Positions 39,553 through 50,632 of a DNA stretch of 64,000 nt are shown in pieces; positions within the stretch are counted from its first letter, which is position 1; the number at the start of each line of letters is the position of its first letter. The notes beneath the pieces are model-generated. The model saw only the letters and a list, made by a program, of their open reading frames with translations, was not told the origin of the DNA and ran no database searches. This stretch comes from Microvirgula aerodenitrificans DSM 15089 (GTDB taxonomy: Bacteria > Pseudomonadota > Gammaproteobacteria > Burkholderiales > Aquaspirillaceae). The stretch covers positions 1-64,000 of the forward strand of contig NZ_JHVK01000004.1 of NCBI RefSeq assembly GCF_000620105.1, read 5' to 3'. Both the position numbers and the translations under genes were made by a program.

Positions 39553-40502
39553 GTCGACGGTCCCCAGCGCACATTGTTGCGTGACGCGACGCGCATGATG
39601 GCGCTGCGCGCGCGCGGGTTCGCCGCCAGCCGTTCGCTGCCCTCGCGCACCGGTTTGCCAAGCAGCGCCAGCGGCGGCTGCGGCAGGTCGGCGGCGCGGA
39701 TCGGCATGCCGCGTGGCAGTTCGGGCGGCGACGACGCGGCGCGCATGAACTGCTTGACGATGCGGTCTTCCAGCGAATGGAAGGCGATGACCACCAGGCG
39801 GCCGGCCGGCAACAGCCGCGCCGCAGCCTGCGGCAGCACGGCTTCCAGTTCGTCCAGCTCGCGATTGATGAAGATGCGGATGGCCTGGAACGTTCGCGTG
39901 GCCGGGTCCTGCCCGGGTTCGCGCGTTCGCACGCAGCGCGCGCACAGCGCCGCCAGTTCGCGGGTGGTGTGAAGCAGCGTGCCGTCGGCGCGGTTCTGCA
40001 CGATGGCACGGGCAATGGAGGCGGCGAAGCGTTCCTCGCCGTATTCGCGGATCACGCGACGGATATCGTCCTCGCTGGCGCTGTTCAGCCAGTCGGCCGC
40101 CGTCTGGCCGCGCGTGGTATCCATGCGCATGTCCAGCGGTGCGTCGAAGCGGAAGCTGAAACCACGCTGCGCGTCGTCGATCTGCGGCGAGGACACGCCG
40201 AGATCCATCAGCACGCCGTCGACCCGTTCGACGCCGAGCCGGTCCAGCTCGTCCGCCAGGGTTTCAAAGCCGGCGTGGACGATGGTCAGGCGCGGATCAT
40301 CGATGCGGCCGGCCTCGGCAATGGCCAGCGGGTCCTTGTCGAAGGCGATCAGCCGGCCTTCGGGCCCGAGCCGGGACAGGATCAGGCGCGAGTGTCCCCC
40401 GCGTCCGAACGTGCAATCCACATACACGCCGTCCGCGCGCACGGCGAGGGCCTCGACAGCCTCGTCAAGCAGCACGGTAATATGTTGCAGCGGCGTGCTC
40501 AC
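39549..40502 (-). CDS. rsmH: 16S rRNA (cytosine1402-N4)-methyltransferase
   Basis: RsmH (MraW) methylates C1402 in the ribosomal P site region. The 317-residue protein has the opening [13 protein letters not shown], the SAM motif [15 protein letters not shown] near residue 29, and [22 protein letters not shown] near 98. The start is GTG 40502, which overlaps the mraZ stop (GTGA). The frame is open upstream through mraZ in another phase, which is not coding. Confidence 0.96.
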   Translation of the reverse strand: MSTPLQHITVLLDEAVEALAVRADGVYVDCTFGRGGHSRLILSRLGPEGRLIAFDKDPLAIAEAGRIDDPRLTIVHAGFETLADELDRLGVERVDGVLMDLGVSSPQIDDAQRGFSFRFDAPLDMRMDTTRGQTAADWLNSASEDDIRRVIREYGEERFAASIARAIVQNRADGTLLHTTRELAALCARCVRTREPGQDPATRTFQAIRIFINRELDELEAVLPQAAARLLPAGRLVVIAFHSLEDRIVKQFMRAASSPPELPRGMPIRAADLPQPPLALLGKPVREGSERLAANPRARSAIMRVASRNNVRWGPST

Positions 40503-40945
40503 AATGAAAATTCTCCCAATTGGCCGGTCAGTTCGCCCGGCGGCAATGCCAGGGTCGCCATGGTCTCGGCGTCCCAGCGGTCTTCGTCCCACAATTCAAA
40601 GCGCCGGCCCATGCCGACCAGCACCACTTTCTTGTCCAGCCCGGTCATCTGCCGGAGTTTGGCCGGCAGCAGCACGCGGCCGGCACTGTCCATCTCCAGC
40701 GTTTCGGCGTGGCCCAGCAGCAGGCGCTGGTAGCGCAGCGCGGCCGGGTTGTTGGCCGGCAGGGCGGCAATTTTCTCCGCCACCGGCAGCCAGGTTTTCT
40801 GCGGATACACCAGCAGGCAATTCAGCGATTCGAGCGTCACCACCAGCCTGTCGCCGAAATCGGCGCACAGGGTCTCGCGGTGCCTGGCCGGAATGGCAAG
40901 GCGACCTTTGCTGTCGAGACTGAGGGTGCTGACGCCGCCTAACAT
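40499..40945 (-). CDS. mraZ: Transcriptional regulator MraZ
   Basis: MraZ is an AbrB-like DNA-binding protein that represses its own dcw operon by binding repeated 10-bp boxes. The 148-residue protein has two DXXXR repeats, [16 protein letters not shown] near residue 7 and [16 protein letters not shown] near 83. I use ATG 40945 ([10 protein letters not shown]). A matching array of four boxes and a promoter lie 36-102 bp upstream, which is direct support for autoregulation. The ribosome binding site is weak. Confidence 0.95.
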   Translation of the reverse strand: MLGGVSTLSLDSKGRLAIPARHRETLCADFGDRLVVTLESLNCLLVYPQKTWLPVAEKIAALPANNPAALRYQRLLLGHAETLEMDSAGRVLLPAKLRQMTGLDKKVVLVGMGRRFELWDEDRWDAETMATLALPPGELTGQLGEFSL

Positions 40946-40980
40946 GATGGCCCGATGCGTTCCTGGTTTTCCCTGGGGGG

Positions 40981-41020
40981 AATAATCCACTTTAATCCAC
41001 TTTCCCCCACATTCCGCCAC
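40981..41020 (-). promoter_or_regulatory. Four tandem MraZ boxes
   Basis: On the minus strand four directly repeated decamers run without a gap: GTGGCGGAAT, GTGGGGGAAA, GTGGATTAAA and GTGGATTATT. All start with GTGG at 10-bp spacing, about one helical turn, the layout of known MraZ operators. The first box begins within the last two bases of the -10 hexamer, so bound MraZ would block promoter clearance. E. coli has three such repeats; here a fourth is present. Confidence 0.85.
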
Positions 41021-41047
41021 TATAAGGATTCGACAAAATCCGGTCAA
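41019..41047 (-). promoter_or_regulatory. Main promoter of the dcw cluster (Pmra)
   Basis: TTGACC (41047-41042) and TATAGT (41024-41019) are separated by exactly 17 bases. It is the only near-consensus promoter found upstream of mraZ and directly abuts the MraZ boxes. Transcription would start near 41011, leaving a leader of about 65 nt. Confidence 0.85.
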
Positions 41048-41155
41048 TGACCATCCTGCGCGATTCACCTTGCAGGACAAGCACTTAGAGAATTTGCCGA
41101 ATGGGAAAAAACGGAAAGAATCAGCGGCTTGCTGCAGCGCCCACACGGCAAAAAC

Positions 41156-41180
41156 AGTAAAAGGCCCCGCAAGGGGCCTC
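41156..41180 (-). terminator. Terminator after gatB
   Basis: AGGCCCC pairs with GGGGCCT (41162-41168 with 41173-41179) around a 4-base loop, followed in the transcribed direction by TTTTACTGTTTTT. It lies 42 bases beyond the gatB stop and isolates the gat operon from the dcw promoter. Confidence 0.9.
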
Positions 41181-41220
41181 GTACTGTGGACTGCCGGGAA
41201 AATGACGAACGGTCAGTGCC

Positions 41221-42648
41221 TCAGGCCAGCTTCTGACGCAGGATCTCCTGCACCTGGCCCGGATTTGCCTTGCCGCGACTGGCCTTCATCACCTGACCGG
41301 CCAGCGCGTTCAGCGCTTTTTCCTTGCCGGCGCGGAATTCCTCGACCGCCTTCGGGTTGGCCGCGATCGCTTCCTCGACCAGCTTTTCGATCGCGCCGGC
41401 ATCGGACACCTGCTTCAGCCCGTCGCGTTCGATGATGGCGTCGGCATCGAGTTCGCCGTCCCACATCGCGTCGAACACCTGCTTGGCCAGCTTGTTCGAC
41501 AGCGTGTTGTCGGCAATGCGGACCAGCAGGCCGGAGAAGCGTTCGGCCGACACCGGCACATCGGCCAGCGTCTTTTCCTCACGGTTCAGACGCGCGGCGA
41601 TTTCACCGGCGATCCAGTTCGCGGCCAGCTTGCCCTGTCCGGACAACTTCGCCACCGCCTCGAAATAACGGGCGGTATGCAGATCCTGGGTCAGCGCACC
41701 GGCGTCGTAGGCGGACACGCCATAGGCATCGATAAAGCGGGCCTTCATCTCGCCCGGCAGTTCCGGCATGTCGGCGCGCACGGCGTCGAGGTCGGCATCG
41801 GTCACTTCGAGCGGCAGCAGGTCCGGGTCCGGGAAGTAGCGGTAGTCGTGCGCGTCTTCCTTGCTGCGCATCGCGCGGGTTTCGCCACTGTCCGCATCGA
41901 ACAGCACGGTGGCCTGCTGGACGCGCCCGCCGTCCTCGATGGTATCGATCTGCCACTGGATTTCGGCATTGATCGCCTGTTCGAGGAAGCGGAACGAGTT
42001 CAGGTTCTTGATCTCGCGCCGGGTACCGAATTCGGCCTGGCCAAACGGACGGATCGACACGTTGGCGTCGACGCGGAAGCTGCCTTCCTGCATGTTGCCG
42101 TCGCAGATGCCGAGCCAGGTCACCAGCCCGTGCAGGGTCCGCGCATAGGCGACCGCCTCGGCCGCCGAGCGCATGTCCGGCTCGGACACGATTTCCAGCA
42201 GCGGCGTGCCGGCGCGGTTCAGGTCGATGCCGGTCACGTGCTGGAAGGCCTCGTGCAGCGACTTGCCGGCGTCTTCCTCAAGGTGGGCACGGGTCAGACG
42301 CACGGTCTTTTCCGCCTCACCGACCCGGATCACCAGCTCGCCGCCCTCGACGATCGGCAGCTCGAACTGGCTGATCTGGTAGCCCTTCGGCAGGTCGGGG
42401 TAGAAGTAGTTCTTGCGGGCGAAGATCGACTTGCGATTGATCTTCGCGCCGATGGCCAGCCCGAAGCGCACGGCCTTTTCCATGGCGGCCCGGTTCATCA
42501 CCGGCAGCACGCCCGGCAGCGCGATGTCGACCGCGCTGGCCTGGGTGTTCGGCTCGGCGCCAAAGGCGACGCTGCTGCCGGAAAAGATTTTCGACTGGGT
42601 CGAGAGCTGCGTATGCACCTCAAGCCCGATGACGACTTCCCATTTCAT
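41221..42648 (-). CDS. gatB: Aspartyl/glutamyl-tRNA(Asn/Gln) amidotransferase subunit B
   Basis: GatB binds misacylated Glu-tRNA(Gln) or Asp-tRNA(Asn) and phosphorylates the acyl group before amidation. The 475-residue protein opens [15 protein letters not shown] and has the [13 protein letters not shown] motif near residue 70, the [12 protein letters not shown] segment, and the C-terminal helical tail domain. It is the last gene of gatC-gatA-orf-gatB. Having GatCAB implies indirect Gln-tRNA and/or Asn-tRNA formation in this organism. Confidence 0.97.
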   Translation of the reverse strand: MKWEVVIGLEVHTQLSTQSKIFSGSSVAFGAEPNTQASAVDIALPGVLPVMNRAAMEKAVRFGLAIGAKINRKSIFARKNYFYPDLPKGYQISQFELPIVEGGELVIRVGEAEKTVRLTRAHLEEDAGKSLHEAFQHVTGIDLNRAGTPLLEIVSEPDMRSAAEAVAYARTLHGLVTWLGICDGNMQEGSFRVDANVSIRPFGQAEFGTRREIKNLNSFRFLEQAINAEIQWQIDTIEDGGRVQQATVLFDADSGETRAMRSKEDAHDYRYFPDPDLLPLEVTDADLDAVRADMPELPGEMKARFIDAYGVSAYDAGALTQDLHTARYFEAVAKLSGQGKLAANWIAGEIAARLNREEKTLADVPVSAERFSGLLVRIADNTLSNKLAKQVFDAMWDGELDADAIIERDGLKQVSDAGAIEKLVEEAIAANPKAVEEFRAGKEKALNALAGQVMKASRGKANPGQVQEILRQKLA

Positions 42649-42659
42649 CGCTTCAGTAC

Positions 42660-42908
42660 CTATTTTTCGTAGATTTCCGCAATCACCGGCACCGGCACGT
42701 TGTGGCCTGGCACTTTCGGGTTGCTCATCAGGATCTTCAAGCCCTGCCGCGCCAGTTCGACCAGTTCGCGTTCGCTGCGCACACGCACGAAATCACGCTC
42801 CAGGTGGGTCGGACTGGCGGCGAGCAGGCCGTCGCGGAACCGGTGCGGCGTCAGCACGGTGCCGATCGCCTTGCCGCGGCGCACGATATGTCGAAGCTTC
42901 TCGCTCAC
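42660..42908 (-). CDS. Unknown 82-residue protein between gatA and gatB
   Basis: I do not recognise this protein. It is soluble, without cysteine, with a basic start ([17 protein letters not shown]), a charged middle ([20 protein letters not shown]) and a Pro/Val-rich end ([17 protein letters not shown]). Its ATG overlaps the gatA stop by 4 bases and its stop is 11 bases before gatB, so it is translated within the operon. That tight packing is good evidence of a real gene and suggests a link to tRNA amidation or simply shared expression. Confidence 0.75.
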   Translation of the reverse strand: MSEKLRHIVRRGKAIGTVLTPHRFRDGLLAASPTHLERDFVRVRSERELVELARQGLKILMSNPKVPGHNVPVPVIAEIYEK

Positions 42909-44356
42909 GACGCCGGCGCCTGTCGGTGCCAGTCGGTCGACTGCTGGAACTGGTGGGCAACGTTCAGCAGCTGTGCCTCGCGGAAATAGTTGCCGATCAG
43001 CTGCACGCCGATCGGACGGCCACTGGCGGAGAAGCCGGCCGGCATGCTCATGCCCGGCAGACCGGCCAGGTTGACCGCCAGCGTGTAGATGTCGGCCAGG
43101 TACATCGCGACCGGATCGTCACCCTTCTCGCCCAGGTTCCAGGCCGGGGTCGGCGCCACCGGGCCGAGGATCACGTCGCACTGCGCGAACGCGGCACGGA
43201 AATCGTCGGCCAGCAGGCGGCGGATCTTCTGCGCCTGCAGGTAATAGGCATCGTAATAACCGTGCGACAGCACGTAGGTGCCCATCAGGATGCGGCGCTT
43301 GACCTCGGCGCCGAAGCCTTCGGCGCGCGATTTTTCGTACATGTCGGTCAGGTCGCGGTATTCGGCCGCACGGTGGCCGTAGCGCACGCCGTCATAGCGG
43401 CTCAGGTTCGAGCTGGCTTCGGCCGGGGCGATCACGTAGTAGGCCGGGATCGACAGCTCGGTCTTCGGCAAACTGACTTCGACGATGCTGGCCCCGAGCC
43501 GCTTGAGCTCGGCCACGGTCGCATCAACCACCCGCGCCACTTCGGCATCCAGCCCGTCGGTGAAGAATTCGCGCGGCAGGCCGACCTTCAGCCCGGCCAG
43601 CGACTGGCCCAGCTCGCGGGTGTAGTCCTCGGCCGGACGGTCGAGGCTGGTCGAGTCGCGTTCGTCGAAACCGGCCATCACGTTCAGCATCAGCGCGCAG
43701 TCTTCGGCGGTCTGCGCCATCGGGCCACCCTGGTCCAGCGAACTGGCGAAGGCGACCATCCCGTAACGGCTGACGACGCCATAGGTCGGCTTGATGCCGG
43801 TAATGCCGCAGAACGACGCCGGCTGGCGGATCGAGCCGCCGGTATCGGTACCGGTGGCAACCGGCACCAGCCGCGCGGCCACGGCGGCGGCCGAGCCGCC
43901 GGAGCTGCCGCCGGGCACCGCGCCGTGATCCCACGGGTTGCGCACCGGGCCATAGAACGAGTTCTCGTTCGACGAGCCCATCGCGAACTCGTCCATATTG
44001 GTCTTGCCGACGGTCACGAAGCCGGCCTGCTTGCAGCGCGACACCACGGCGGCGTCATACGGGCCGATAAAGGTGTCGAGCATCCGCGATGCGCAGCTTG
44101 TCTTCATGCCTTCGGTGACGAACAGGTCCTTGTGCGCCAGCGGGATGCCGGCGAAACGCGGGGCCTGTCCGGCGGCGCGGGCCGCATCGGCCGCGCGGGC
44201 GGCGGCCAGCGCGACGTCGCGGTCGGCAATGGTGATAAAGGCATTGAGTGCCGGGTTGGCGCGTTCGATGCGGTCAAGCGCATCGGCAACCAGTTCGGCC
44301 GCCGATGCCTGTTTGCCGGCGAGCGCGTCGGAAAGCTCTTTTAGCGTGTATTCCAT
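42905..44356 (-). CDS. gatA: Aspartyl/glutamyl-tRNA(Asn/Gln) amidotransferase subunit A
   Basis: GatA is the glutaminase that supplies ammonia to GatB. The 483-residue amidase-signature protein has the Ser-cisSer-Lys triad: Lys in [11 protein letters not shown] near residue 77, Ser in [14 protein letters not shown] near 152 and Ser in [15 protein letters not shown] near 176. It lies between gatC and the 82-residue gene, which it overlaps by 4 bases. Confidence 0.97.
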   Translation of the reverse strand: MEYTLKELSDALAGKQASAAELVADALDRIERANPALNAFITIADRDVALAAARAADAARAAGQAPRFAGIPLAHKDLFVTEGMKTSCASRMLDTFIGPYDAAVVSRCKQAGFVTVGKTNMDEFAMGSSNENSFYGPVRNPWDHGAVPGGSSGGSAAAVAARLVPVATGTDTGGSIRQPASFCGITGIKPTYGVVSRYGMVAFASSLDQGGPMAQTAEDCALMLNVMAGFDERDSTSLDRPAEDYTRELGQSLAGLKVGLPREFFTDGLDAEVARVVDATVAELKRLGASIVEVSLPKTELSIPAYYVIAPAEASSNLSRYDGVRYGHRAAEYRDLTDMYEKSRAEGFGAEVKRRILMGTYVLSHGYYDAYYLQAQKIRRLLADDFRAAFAQCDVILGPVAPTPAWNLGEKGDDPVAMYLADIYTLAVNLAGLPGMSMPAGFSASGRPIGVQLIGNYFREAQLLNVAHQFQQSTDWHRQAPAS

Positions 44357-44421
44357 GTCGGAGCGGGCAGTATCTTGATATAAAGGGAGGCGGCCGGCAC
44401 GAGGCCGGGCACGGTAATGCG

Positions 44422-44709
44422 TTATTCGATGACTTTCGGCACCAGGTAGAGGCCAGCCTCGACCTGCGGCGCCACGGCCTGGAACGCATCGCGGTGATCG
44501 GTTTCCGTCACGACGTCCGCACGCAGACGCAGGCTGACGTCCTGGGGATGCGCCATCGGCTCGACACCTTCCGTGTCGACTGCGCGCATCGCCTCGATCA
44601 ATCCGAGGATGCCATTCAACTGACCTTGCACCGCCATCCGTTCCTCGTCGCTGACCCGGAGCCGGGCAAGCCGGGCAATCCGGGTGACATCTTCGGTCGT
44701 GAGCGCCAT
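44422..44709 (-). CDS. gatC: Aspartyl/glutamyl-tRNA(Asn/Gln) amidotransferase subunit C
   Basis: GatC is the small belt subunit that stabilises GatA-GatB. The 95-residue protein opens [21 protein letters not shown] and has the [25 protein letters not shown] segment typical of the family. It is the first gene of the operon, divergent from mreB, with a 148-bp intergenic region holding AT-rich promoter sequence. Confidence 0.95.
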   Translation of the reverse strand: MALTTEDVTRIARLARLRVSDEERMAVQGQLNGILGLIEAMRAVDTEGVEPMAHPQDVSLRLRADVVTETDHRDAFQAVAPQVEAGLYLVPKVIE

Positions 44710-44720
44710 AAAAACCTCGT

Positions 44721-45901
<1,181 letters not shown>

Positions 45902-45919
45902 TCCCTTTGCAGTCGAGAC

Positions 45920-45941
45920 GGCCGGCCAGCGATGGCCGGCC
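45920..45941 (+). repeat. Hairpin with GCGA tetraloop between mreB and mreC
   Basis: GGCCGGCCA (45920-45928) pairs perfectly with TGGCCGGCC (45933-45941) and closes on GCGA, a GNRA-type tetraloop. It begins 18 bases after the mreB stop and ends 23 bases before the mreC ATG. No T-run follows. Very stable 3' hairpins of this kind can protect an upstream cistron from exonucleases, which would favour mreB over mreC; that effect is inference. Confidence 0.7.
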
Positions 45942-45964
45942 ACTGACGGCCCACAGACTGCCGC

Positions 45965-46870
45965 ATGGACTTTTCCAGCCAACCGAGATTCTTTCGCCGC
46001 GGTACGACACCGCTGACCCGCCTGATTGCCTGCGGGTCGCTGTCGCTCGCGCTGATGGTCACTGACAGCCGCCTGCACCTGCTCGAGCATATTCGCGAGA
46101 CGGTGGCGGTCGCCCTTTATCCGCTGCAGTGGCTGGTCAATACCCCGATCGAGGCGGCGGTGCGCGCCAGCGACTTCTTCACCGCCCAGGCGGTGCTGGA
46201 GCGCGAAAACCACACCCTGCGCAACGAACAGCTGATGCTGTCGGCCAAGCTGCAGCGCCTGGCCAATCTCGAACAGGAAAACCGCGAACTGCGCTCGCTC
46301 GGTGGCCTGAAGCCGCAGAAGCAGGGCCACGAGCAGTTCGCCGAAATCCTGTACCAGAGTCGCGACCCGTTCACCCGCAAGCTGATCATCGACCAGGGCG
46401 ACCAGAGCGGCATCCAGCCCGGCATGCCGGTCATCGATGCCCACGGCCTGCTGGGTCAGGTGTCGCGGGTTGCCCCGCTGACCAGCGAAGTCACGCTGAT
46501 CACCGAGAAGGATTCCGCCGTTCCGGTCATGGTGTCGCGCAACGGACTGCGCGCGCTGCTGTTCGGTACCGGCGGCGGCGTCGAAGTCCGCTTCCTGCCG
46601 TCCACCGCCGAAATCGAGGCCAACGACCTGCTGGTCACCTCGGCCATCGACGGCACCTATCCGCCCGGCCTGGCCGTCGCCAGGGTGCTGAAGGTCGAAC
46701 ACAATGTTGGCGGCGCCTTCGCCCGCGTCATCTGCACCCCGCTGGGTGAAGTCGACCGCGGCCGCTTTGCGCTGGTGCTGCAGCAGCAGCCCGAGCTGCC
46801 GGCCCCGCCGCCAGAGCCGGTGCCGAAACCCCAGAAGAAGAAGAACCGCCGCGCTGGCGGCGACGAATAG
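45965..46870 (+). CDS. mreC: Rod-shape determining protein MreC
   Basis: MreC is a periplasmic scaffold that activates PBP2-RodA. The 301-residue protein has an N-terminal membrane segment near residues 17-34, a coiled coil near 72-110 (ERENHTLRNEQLMLSAKLQR), and a double beta-barrel domain (DQGDQSGIQPGMPVIDAHGLLGQV). The C-terminus is Pro-rich and basic. Confidence 0.96.
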   Translation: MDFSSQPRFFRRGTTPLTRLIACGSLSLALMVTDSRLHLLEHIRETVAVALYPLQWLVNTPIEAAVRASDFFTAQAVLERENHTLRNEQLMLSAKLQRLANLEQENRELRSLGGLKPQKQGHEQFAEILYQSRDPFTRKLIIDQGDQSGIQPGMPVIDAHGLLGQVSRVAPLTSEVTLITEKDSAVPVMVSRNGLRALLFGTGGGVEVRFLPSTAEIEANDLLVTSAIDGTYPPGLAVARVLKVEHNVGGAFARVICTPLGEVDRGRFALVLQQQPELPAPPPEPVPKPQKKKNRRAGGDE

Positions 46871-46874
46871 GCCC

Positions 46875-47372
46875 ATGGACAAACCGAGAGAACTGCTCAA
46901 GCCGATCAAGGCGCGCTGGATCCTGTTATCCGTGGCCCTGGCCCTGGTCGTCGAGCTGCTGCCGCTGGGCGGCAGTACCCGCTTCCTGCCCGACTTCGCC
47001 GCGCTGATGGTGATGTACTGGTCCATCAACCAGCCGTCGCGCTTCGGCATCGTGCTGGCCTTTCTGGTCGGCATCGCCTGCGACTTCACCAGCGCCAGCG
47101 TCATCGGCCAGCACGCGCTGGCCTACACCTTCACCACCTACCTGATCACGCTGCGCCAGCGTCAGGTGGTCATGTACAACCTCGGCCAGCAGGCACTGGT
47201 CGTGCTGGCGCTGCTGCTGCTGAACCAGGCCATCATGTGGATTACCCGCGTCGCACTGGGCAGCGCCCCGGTGGGTCTCGGTTATTTCACCTCGCCGTTC
47301 GTCGGCGCCCTGCTGTGGCCGCTGGTCACCAATATCCTGATCATTCCGCAGCGCCGCGGGCGCCCGGGCTGA
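46875..47372 (+). CDS. mreD: Rod-shape determining protein MreD
   Basis: MreD is a small integral membrane protein of the elongasome. The 165-residue protein has about five hydrophobic segments starting RWILLSVALALVVELLPLG near residue 16, with the family motif RFGIVLAFLVGIACDF near 56. The ATG at 46875 is 4 bases after mreC, and mrdA begins 4 bases after its stop. Confidence 0.94.
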   Translation: MDKPRELLKPIKARWILLSVALALVVELLPLGGSTRFLPDFAALMVMYWSINQPSRFGIVLAFLVGIACDFTSASVIGQHALAYTFTTYLITLRQRQVVMYNLGQQALVVLALLLLNQAIMWITRVALGSAPVGLGYFTSPFVGALLWPLVTNILIIPQRRGRPG

Positions 47373-47376
47373 CGCG

Positions 47377-49434
47377 ATGCTGTCTTTTCGACGCCGGTTC
47401 CGGTTCAAAGCGCTGTGGCGCGCCGACTCCCCGTCCGCCCAGCAGCAGGACAGCCAGTTCCAGATCCGGCTGGTCGTCGCCTTTGCGGCAATGGTGTTCG
47501 CGTTTTTCCTGCTGTTCACCCGCTTCGTGTTCCTGCAGGTACTGCAGCACGACCACTTTTCCACCCTGGCGCAGCAGAACCGGATTTCGCTGGTGCCGGT
47601 CGAGCCGAACCGCGGGCTGATTGTCGACCGCAACGGCGAGATTCTGGCGCAGAATTATTCGGCCTACACGCTGGAACTGACGCCGTCCAAGATCGACGAT
47701 CTCGATGCCACCATCGCCGAAGTCGGCAAGCTGGTCGAGGTCACGCCGCGCGACCTGCGCCGCTTCCGCAAGCTGCTGGGCGAGTCGCGCAATTTCGAGA
47801 GCGTGCCGCTGAAGGTCAAGCTGACCGATGTCGAGATCGCCCGCATCGCCGCCCAGCGCTATCGCCTGCCCGGCGTCGACATCAATGCCCGCCTGTTCCG
47901 TGACTATCCGTTCAAGAACCTGCTGTCGCACGTGATCGGCTATATCGGCCGCATCAACCAGAAAGACCAGGACATGCTCGAGGAGACCGAGCAGATTTCA
48001 AATTATCGCGGCAGTACCCATATCGGCAAGACCGGGCTGGAAAAGGTCTACGAGGAAGAACTGCACGGCGTCACCGGTTTCGAGGAAGTCGAGACCGACG
48101 CCGGCGGCCGCGCCATCCGCACCCTGCGCCGCACCCCGCCGCGCAACGGCAAGATCCTGAAGCTCGCGCTGGACATCCGCCTGCAGCAGAAAGCCAGCCA
48201 GCTGTTTGCCGGCCGGCGCGGCGCCCTGGTCGCCATTGACCCGGCGACCGGCGGCGTGCTGGCCTTCCTGTCCGAGCCCGGCTTCGATCCGAACCTGTTT
48301 ATCGACGGCATCGACAGCCAGACCTGGAAAGATCTGAACGACGACTGGAAGAAACCGCTGGTCAACCGCGCGCTGCGCGGCCTGTACCCGCCCGGCTCGA
48401 CCTTCAAGCCGTTCATGGCCATGTCCAATCTGGAAGCCGGCTTCCGCAGCCCGGACTACGCGATCGCCGACCCCGGTTACTTCACGCTGCCGGGCAGCTC
48501 GCACCGCTTCCGCGACTCGTTCCCGAGCGGCCGCGGTTCGGTCAACCTGTTCAAGGCGATCCAGGTCTCCAGCGACACTTACTTTTACAAGCTGGCCTGG
48601 GACATGGGTATCGACCGCCTTGCGCCGCAGCTGGCCAAGTTCGGCCTCGGCACCCAGACCGGCATCGACCTCGACCACGAGGCGCGCGGCGTGCTGCCGT
48701 CGCGGGAATGGAAGGCCAGGCGCTTCGCCCGCTACCCGGAAAACGTGCGTCGCTGGATGCCGGCCGACGTGGTGCCGATCGGCATCGGCCAGGGCTACAA
48801 CACCTACACACCGCTGCAGATGGCCAATGCAACCGCGATTCTCGCCAACGGTGGCAAGGTGTTCAAACCGCATGTGGTGCAGGAAATCATCGACCCGGCC
48901 ACGCATGCGCCGACCCGGGTATCGGCACTGCCGATTCGCGACAACCATTTCAATCCGAAGAACGTCAATTTCGTCAAGGAAGCCATGGCGGCGGTGCTGA
49001 AGCCTGGCGGTACCGGGGCCCGCATCGGCGCCGGCCTGCAGTACGACATGGCCGGCAAGACCGGCACCGCGCAAGTGGTGCAGATCAAGCAGGGGGCCAA
49101 GTACAACGCCGCAGCCCTGGCCGAGCAGCACCGCGACCACTCGTGGTTCATCGCCTTCGCACCGGTCGATCAGCCGAAAATCGCGGTCGCCGTCATCGTC
49201 GAGAACGGTGGCTGGGGCGCCGCCGCCGCTGCGCCGATCGTCCGCCAGCTGGTCGATTTCTACCTGCTCGACAATGGCAAGACCCCGTTGATCCACCCCG
49301 GTGACGAGGTACCTGCGCCCGATGCCGAAGCGGCGGCCGCCACGCCGGCCAAACCATCGCGCAAGCCCGGCGCACCGGCAGGGAAACCGGCCGCCGCACC
49401 GCCGCGCGGTGTCGAAGAGGTACCCGAGGAATAA
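47377..49434 (+). CDS. mrdA: Elongation transpeptidase PBP2 (MrdA)
   Basis: PBP2 cross-links side-wall peptidoglycan with RodA. The 685-residue protein has one membrane segment near residues 30-50, a pedestal domain (VPVEPNRGLIVDRNGEIL), and a transpeptidase domain with active S341 (PPGSTFKPF), SSD (QVSSDTYFYK) and K561 in GKTGTAQV. The last about 50 residues are a low-complexity Pro/Ala tail, longer than in E. coli MrdA (633 residues). Confidence 0.97.
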   Translation: MLSFRRRFRFKALWRADSPSAQQQDSQFQIRLVVAFAAMVFAFFLLFTRFVFLQVLQHDHFSTLAQQNRISLVPVEPNRGLIVDRNGEILAQNYSAYTLELTPSKIDDLDATIAEVGKLVEVTPRDLRRFRKLLGESRNFESVPLKVKLTDVEIARIAAQRYRLPGVDINARLFRDYPFKNLLSHVIGYIGRINQKDQDMLEETEQISNYRGSTHIGKTGLEKVYEEELHGVTGFEEVETDAGGRAIRTLRRTPPRNGKILKLALDIRLQQKASQLFAGRRGALVAIDPATGGVLAFLSEPGFDPNLFIDGIDSQTWKDLNDDWKKPLVNRALRGLYPPGSTFKPFMAMSNLEAGFRSPDYAIADPGYFTLPGSSHRFRDSFPSGRGSVNLFKAIQVSSDTYFYKLAWDMGIDRLAPQLAKFGLGTQTGIDLDHEARGVLPSREWKARRFARYPENVRRWMPADVVPIGIGQGYNTYTPLQMANATAILANGGKVFKPHVVQEIIDPATHAPTRVSALPIRDNHFNPKNVNFVKEAMAAVLKPGGTGARIGAGLQYDMAGKTGTAQVVQIKQGAKYNAAALAEQHRDHSWFIAFAPVDQPKIAVAVIVENGGWGAAAAAPIVRQLVDFYLLDNGKTPLIHPGDEVPAPDAEAAAATPAKPSRKPGAPAGKPAAAPPRGVEEVPEE

Positions 49435-49435
49435 C

Positions 49436-50548
49436 ATGTCGCAATCCAGCAACCTGATCGGCCGCATCTTCGAGCGCATCAAGGCGCCGGTGGACGGCTG
49501 GCTGTTCCTGTTCACCATCCTGATCTTCATCGTCAGCCTGGTGGTGCTGTACAGCGCCTCGAACCAGAATCTGGACAAGGTGCTGAACAAGATGGCGTTC
49601 ATGGCCATCGCCCTCGGCGTGATGTGGGCGATTGCCAACATCAAGCCGGAGCAGCTGATGCAGCTCGCGCTGCCCGGCTACCTGATCGGCGTCCTGCTGC
49701 TGGTCGGTGTGGCGCTGTTCGGCGAGGTGGTCAATGGCTCGCGGCGCTGGCTCGACATCGGCGTCACCCGCATCCAGCCATCGGAAATCCTCAAGATCAT
49801 GGTGCCGATGGTGCTGGCGTGGTTCTTCCAGAAAAACGAAAGCAGCCTGCGCTGGTTTCACTTCGTGATCGGGGCGCTGGTCATCGCCGTGCCGGTCGCC
49901 TTCGTGCTCAAGCAGCCCGACCTCGGCACGGCATCGCTGATCGCCGCCGCCGGCTTCTACGTGATCTTCCTCGCCGGCCTGCCTTGGCGCGTGCTGCTGA
50001 TCGGCCTGCTGGGCTTTGGTGCCACGCTGCCGGTGATCTGGAACATGATGCACGACTACCAGCGCCAGCGCGTGCTGACGCTGCTGGACCCGACCCAGGA
50101 CCCGCTCGGTGCCGGTTACCACATCATCCAGTCGATGATCGCCATCGGCTCCGGCGGCCCGCTCGGCAAGGGCTGGCTGGCCGGTACCCAGACTCACCTG
50201 GAGTTCATCCCGGAACGGACCACCGACTTCATTTTCGCCGTCTATGCCGAGGAATTCGGCCTGCTCGGCAACGGCATCCTGCTGGTGCTGTACCTGCTGG
50301 TCATCGGCCGCGGGCTGATGATCGCGGCCAAGTCCACCAATCTGTTCGGCCGCCTGATGGCGGGCTCGCTGACGCTGTCGTTTTTCACCTATGCTTTCGT
50401 CAACATGGGCATGGTGTCCGGCATCCTGCCCGTGGTCGGTGTGCCGTTGCCGCTGGTCAGCTACGGCGGCACCGCCATGGTGTCGATCCTGGTCGGTTTC
50501 GGCATGCTGATGTCGATCCAGAAACACAGGCCACTGATCAAGCGCTGA
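49436..50548 (+). CDS. mrdB: Rod-shape peptidoglycan glycosyltransferase RodA
   Basis: RodA is the SEDS-family polymerase partner of PBP2. The 370-residue protein has about ten membrane segments and SEDS motifs NGSRRWLDIGVTRIQPSEILKI near residue 100 and GVPLPLVSYGGTAMVSIL near 336. The ATG is one base after the mrdA stop, so the pair is tightly coupled. It closes the mreBCD-mrdAB cluster. Confidence 0.96.
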   Translation: MSQSSNLIGRIFERIKAPVDGWLFLFTILIFIVSLVVLYSASNQNLDKVLNKMAFMAIALGVMWAIANIKPEQLMQLALPGYLIGVLLLVGVALFGEVVNGSRRWLDIGVTRIQPSEILKIMVPMVLAWFFQKNESSLRWFHFVIGALVIAVPVAFVLKQPDLGTASLIAAAGFYVIFLAGLPWRVLLIGLLGFGATLPVIWNMMHDYQRQRVLTLLDPTQDPLGAGYHIIQSMIAIGSGGPLGKGWLAGTQTHLEFIPERTTDFIFAVYAEEFGLLGNGILLVLYLLVIGRGLMIAAKSTNLFGRLMAGSLTLSFFTYAFVNMGMVSGILPVVGVPLPLVSYGGTAMVSILVGFGMLMSIQKHRPLIKR

Positions 50549-50632
50549 GCGCCGACAGGACTGTTCAGGCACGCCGGGCGGTGATAATGTTCATCCGTTA
50601 TTTTGCTTGGCGCAAATAGAACAAAAGGTTAT

